Shown: positions 32,039-34,940 of the stretch, in pieces
Layout: each line of letters opens with the position of its first letter
Numbering within the stretch: position 1 is the first letter of the stretch
Source of the DNA: CBDHHC01 sp050633205
Lineage (GTDB): Bacteria > Pseudomonadota > Alphaproteobacteria > Rhizobiales > CBDHHC01
NCBI GenBank assembly: GCA_050633205.1
Contig: JBOEGA010000126.1
Span: forward strand, 1-34,940
Length of the DNA stretch: 34,940 bases
Direction: 5' to 3'
Position numbers and translations under genes: made by a program
Notes under the pieces: model-generated
What the model was told of the DNA's origin: nothing
The model's database searches: none
The model's input: the letters and a program-made list of their open reading frames with translations, nothing else

Positions 32039-34444
32039 ATGTTTTCAGGTCGCAGCTTTCTTAAGGTGGAAGCGATTGTTTTATCAGTTGTTTCTCTCTT
32101 TTTATTCCCGGCTTCACTAGCTTTTGCCGACCAGCTGGAAGCATTAAACAAGAATGCAATGAGTATTCTTGATAAACATTGTTCAAACTGCCATCAGACG
32201 GGTAAGGGGACCGGATCGTTCAAGGACCGCCCTGCCGGTAATTTTGGTTTTGTGCTGAATACGGAAAAACTGATCTCCAGTAATATGATCAAGCCCGGCC
32301 TGCCGAATGCGTCATCACTTTTTGTGAAAATGGAAAGTGGTGAAATGCCAAAGGGGCTGTCTGATAAATGTAACGAGATTGAGATCCCGGAAGGTACTTA
32401 CTGCGGACCTGATGCCAGGGAGCTTAAAGTTGTTTATAAATGGATCGAGCAGTTAAAGAGCAAACCTATTGAGGTTGCGCGTAAATTTGTGACAAACAAG
32501 GAAATTCTGGCTGCTATGGTTGCCGATATTTCCAAGATCTCAGAGCCAATCAGACCGCGTATCAGGTATTTTGTACTGACCAACCTTTATAATGCCGGTG
32601 ATTCAGAGAAAGACCTTAAGGGTTATCGCATGGCATTGACGAAGCTGGTTAACAGCCTGTCATTTCAATCTGACCCGGCAAGCCTTGTCCCTGTTGATGA
32701 AAATAAGACAGTTTTCAGGGTGAATATCGGTGATCTGGGTTGGACTGCACAAAAGTGGAATGCCATTGCTGCACATAATCCATATGCCCTCGAATATGAT
32801 GATATTAATTTCAAGACGCTGCAGACAGCGTCGCAAGCTTACCAGCCTTTCCTGCGTGGTGACTGGTTTACCTATTCGGCTTCACAACCTCCGCTTTATC
32901 ATGACATTCTTGGTTTGCCGGATACGAAGCAGGAGCTGGAGAAGGTGCTTGGTCTGGATGTAAAAGAGAATATCAAAAATCTCAAGGTTGCCCGTGCTGG
33001 TTTTCAGAAATCCGGCGTGAGTGAAAATAACCGTATGATAGAGCGGCATTCGAGCCGTACTGGTGCTTACTGGGAATCATACGACTTTGCAGGAAATAAT
33101 GAACGTCAGAGCTTTTTCAAATATCCTCTGGGCCCAATTGACAATCGTATTCCACACTCGCAGAAGCATGGATTTGAGCATGACGGTGGGGAGATTATCT
33201 TTGAACTGCCGAACGGTTTTCATGCCTATTATCTGACAGATGGTAAGGGCAAGAGAATTGACAAGGGCCCTACCCCGATTGTTGCAGACCCACAGCGGAG
33301 AGACCGTGCTGTTACGAATGGTGTTTCCTGTATGGGCTGTCATGACAAGGGGATTAAATATAATAGCCACCGTCCTACCAAACAGCAGGATCAGGTTCGC
33401 GAGTATATTGAGAAAACGAACCAGCTGAGTTTTGCTGCACGTGATGTTGTGATGGCAATTTATCCGAAGCATGACGAGTTCTTCCAGATTATGGAGAAAG
33501 ATGCCCAGCGCTATAAGAGCAGTCTGGAAAAGTCAGGCGTTACTGTTGGGTATAATGTTGGTGGTCTTGAAGTTGTTAACGCGCTGTTTGTGCGGTTTGA
33601 AAAAGATCTGGATCTCAAGCTGGGTGCGGCTGCATTCGGGATGTCTGAGAAGGAGTTTACCGAAGTTGCGAACCGGATGGGTGGTGAAGTTTTTGCACTT
33701 AAGCAGCGCCTGATGACGGGACTGGTGCCGAGAGATCAGTTTATTTCGGAATTCAGCAAAGTTGTTTCCATGATTACGCGGGACAAGATGGCGAAACACC
33801 AGTATGCGTCGTTCAAAGTGCACGAGGTATCCAAGGTCAACGGGGCTCATGACAACAAGAATGTTGCAACCAAGAAGGCAAATCTTATCAATGTTGCACC
33901 TCATGAAAAGAGCAATACCTTTAATCTGATTTTTTACCCGAACCAGAGCCGTTTTGTTAAAGGGCAGGAAGTCAGCTTTGTTGTGCAGTCTGAAAAGGCC
34001 TGTTACCTGACGCTTTTGAATATTCCCGAGAAAGGGAATACGACAGTTCTGTTCCCGAACAAGTTCAATCAGAATAACAGGATTGATGCAGGTGTGAGTT
34101 ATGAGATCCCTGGTAAGCTGATCAAGAGGTTTGCCCTACGGTTTGGTCATTCCGGGGCTGAGCGGGTAATTGCGATCTGTAATGCGACACGTCCAGATCC
34201 GATTGGTATCAGTCATAACTTCAGAAATCAGGCTTATACAACTTTTGAGAATTATGAGCAGGTGATTACGCGTGGTTTTCGTGACAGAAAAAGAACGAGA
34301 CAGATTCTTATTGAGTCGGACAGTGGCAAGTCCTCATCTTTAAAGACTGACCGCGAGAAGAAACTGCCAGCTCTAACTACCGATAAAAAGCATAGTAATA
34401 TTGAGGCACGCAAAGCTGTTTTACTTCATGTTCTTGAACACTAA
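32039..34444 (+). CDS. Two-haem c-type cytochrome with C-terminal DUF4384 domain
   Basis: An 801-residue exported protein. Residues 1-30 are a signal peptide (cut after AFA). The first haem motif CSNCH is at 48-52, in a cytochrome segment like those of planctomycete-type cytochromes (ending near MPKG and a WIEQL helix). The middle contains RYFVLTNLYNAGDSEKDLKG and LTKLVNSLSFQ, a conserved but uncharacterised stretch that I recall next to such cytochromes. The second haem motif CMGCH is at 431-435. Residues about 625-710 match DUF4384 (NLIFYPNQSRFVKGQEVSFVV, then ACYLTLLNI and VLFPNKFNQNNRI), a beta-rich domain often found beside kinases, caspases and OmpA proteins. The tail is basic and disordered. 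AGGAG precedes the ATG. An OmpA-family gene follows 16 bp downstream. It is presumably a periplasmic redox or haem-sensing protein; its partner and reaction are unknown. Confidence 0.85.
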   Translation: MFSGRSFLKVEAIVLSVVSLFLFPASLAFADQLEALNKNAMSILDKHCSNCHQTGKGTGSFKDRPAGNFGFVLNTEKLISSNMIKPGLPNASSLFVKMESGEMPKGLSDKCNEIEIPEGTYCGPDARELKVVYKWIEQLKSKPIEVARKFVTNKEILAAMVADISKISEPIRPRIRYFVLTNLYNAGDSEKDLKGYRMALTKLVNSLSFQSDPASLVPVDENKTVFRVNIGDLGWTAQKWNAIAAHNPYALEYDDINFKTLQTASQAYQPFLRGDWFTYSASQPPLYHDILGLPDTKQELEKVLGLDVKENIKNLKVARAGFQKSGVSENNRMIERHSSRTGAYWESYDFAGNNERQSFFKYPLGPIDNRIPHSQKHGFEHDGGEIIFELPNGFHAYYLTDGKGKRIDKGPTPIVADPQRRDRAVTNGVSCMGCHDKGIKYNSHRPTKQQDQVREYIEKTNQLSFAARDVVMAIYPKHDEFFQIMEKDAQRYKSSLEKSGVTVGYNVGGLEVVNALFVRFEKDLDLKLGAAAFGMSEKEFTEVANRMGGEVFALKQRLMTGLVPRDQFISEFSKVVSMITRDKMAKHQYASFKVHEVSKVNGAHDNKNVATKKANLINVAPHEKSNTFNLIFYPNQSRFVKGQEVSFVVQSEKACYLTLLNIPEKGNTTVLFPNKFNQNNRIDAGVSYEIPGKLIKRFALRFGHSGAERVIAICNATRPDPIGISHNFRNQAYTTFENYEQVITRGFRDRKRTRQILIESDSGKSSSLKTDREKKLPALTTDKKHSNIEARKAVLLHVLEH

Positions 34445-34460
34445 AGGGAGGGTGTTTCAA

Positions 34461-34940
34461 ATGAGACGTTACAAGATAACCGGACTACTTATTGCTGCTT
34501 CTGTAGCCCTTACTGCTGTTAACATTGCTGTTGCATTTGCAAAGGATAACAGGTCGGAAGAAGAGATTTTTCGTGCGTTGAAGAAGAAAAAGAAGGCACC
34601 GCGCACAAGAAGCTTCTCGGCGAAGCCTCAGGGTATGAGCAAGCGATCGCGCAGTTTTATCAGAAGTCTGAAAGGAAAAAGAACCCGCCAGATCACGATT
34701 GAAGAGCGGAAGGAACTTGTGTCTATTATTGAAAAGGAAGAATTGCCGGGCATTGATCTCACGATCCTGTTTGAATATGACTCGACACGGGTTACACGTG
34801 GATCTGAACCCACTCTTATCAGACTTGGGCAAGCTTTGAAGCGCAGAGAGCTGAACGGCTCGACAATCCTGATTGCCGGGCATACGGATGCTACAGGCTC
34901 TGATCATTATAATCTGGACCTCTCCAAACGGCGTGCGGAA
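34461..34940 (+). CDS. OmpA-family protein (3' end beyond window)
   Basis: The gene runs off the window; 160 codons are visible and there is no stop. Residues 1-27 are a signal peptide (MRRYKITGLLIAASVALTAV, cut after AVAFA). A strongly basic region follows (about 28-75, with KKKKK and many Arg and Ser). From about residue 97 a peptidoglycan-binding OmpA-like domain begins: IDLTILFEYDSTRVTRGSEPTL, then ILIAGHTDATGSDHYNLDLS, with the Asp of GHTD being a usual diaminopimelate-contact residue, and SKRRAE at the edge. GGGAGG precedes the ATG, only 16 bp after the cytochrome-DUF4384 gene, so the two are almost certainly cotranscribed. The protein probably tethers to the cell wall from the periplasm or outer membrane. 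No beta-barrel is present in the visible part. Confidence 0.88.
   Translation, partial: MRRYKITGLLIAASVALTAVNIAVAFAKDNRSEEEIFRALKKKKKAPRTRSFSAKPQGMSKRSRSFIRSLKGKRTRQITIEERKELVSIIEKEELPGIDLTILFEYDSTRVTRGSEPTLIRLGQALKRRELNGSTILIAGHTDATGSDHYNLDLSKRRAE

Overview
The window looks like chromosomal DNA of an alphaproteobacterium with fairly low GC content (low to mid 40s per cent, judged by eye). Several features support this: a DUF1476 / F1-ATPase zeta-inhibitor gene next to purC-purS-purQ-purL-bolA-grxD, a DUF2865 protein, the alphaproteobacterial form of family-4 uracil-DNA glycosylase beside moaB, and long forms of S9 and L13. I cannot name a genus. There are no rRNA or tRNA genes, no CRISPR array and no intact mobile element. 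One run of 41 N (20383-20423) is an assembly gap.

Layout. 1-447: AT-rich DNA with at most one doubtful ORF. 448-1874 (+): uracil-DNA glycosylase and moaB. 1922-5133 (-): an Atm1-type ABC exporter and a membrane-anchored LysM protein. 5667-6632 (+): an HtpX-type M48 protease. 6698-10585 (-): a TetR regulator with a candidate operator, citramalate synthase and cysteinyl-tRNA synthetase. 10991-12822 (+): a secreted DUF2865 protein and a GNAT acetyltransferase. 12908-15239 (-): a glutamyl-tRNA synthetase, a small two-helix membrane protein and the zeta inhibitor. 15595-20199 (+): the compact purine operon purC-S-Q-L followed by bolA and grxD, closed by an intrinsic terminator. 20361-20445: the assembly gap flanked by a perfect 22-bp inverted repeat. 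20464-22653 (+): a membrane-anchored pentapeptide-repeat protein. 22759-22846: a branched RNA-like fold. 22868-23074 (-): a cold-shock protein. 23801-26823 (-): a secreted serine hydrolase with five 51-residue tandem repeats, and a family-2 glycosyltransferase. 27173-28769 (+): an alpha/beta hydrolase and a flavin-reductase-like protein. 28777-31551 (-): a hotdog thioesterase, an exported HEAT-repeat protein, and rplM-rpsI. 32039-34940 (+): a two-haem c-type cytochrome with a C-terminal DUF4384 domain, followed by an OmpA-family protein cut off by the window end.

How the genes fit together. Most are housekeeping: purine synthesis steps, two aminoacyl-tRNA synthetases, ribosomal proteins, and BolA/monothiol glutaredoxin for Fe-S trafficking. 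The Atm1-type exporter could belong to the same Fe-S/glutathione theme. The less ordinary content is a set of envelope proteins built from repeats or adhesive modules (LysM, five-repeat hydrolase, pentapeptide, exported HEAT, cytochrome-DUF4384 plus OmpA).

The best candidate for something little described is the cytochrome-DUF4384 / OmpA pair at the right edge, which has a perfect 16-bp inverted repeat in its leader. The inverted repeat around the assembly gap and the branched RNA-like element next to cspA come next. None of these is proven from sequence alone.
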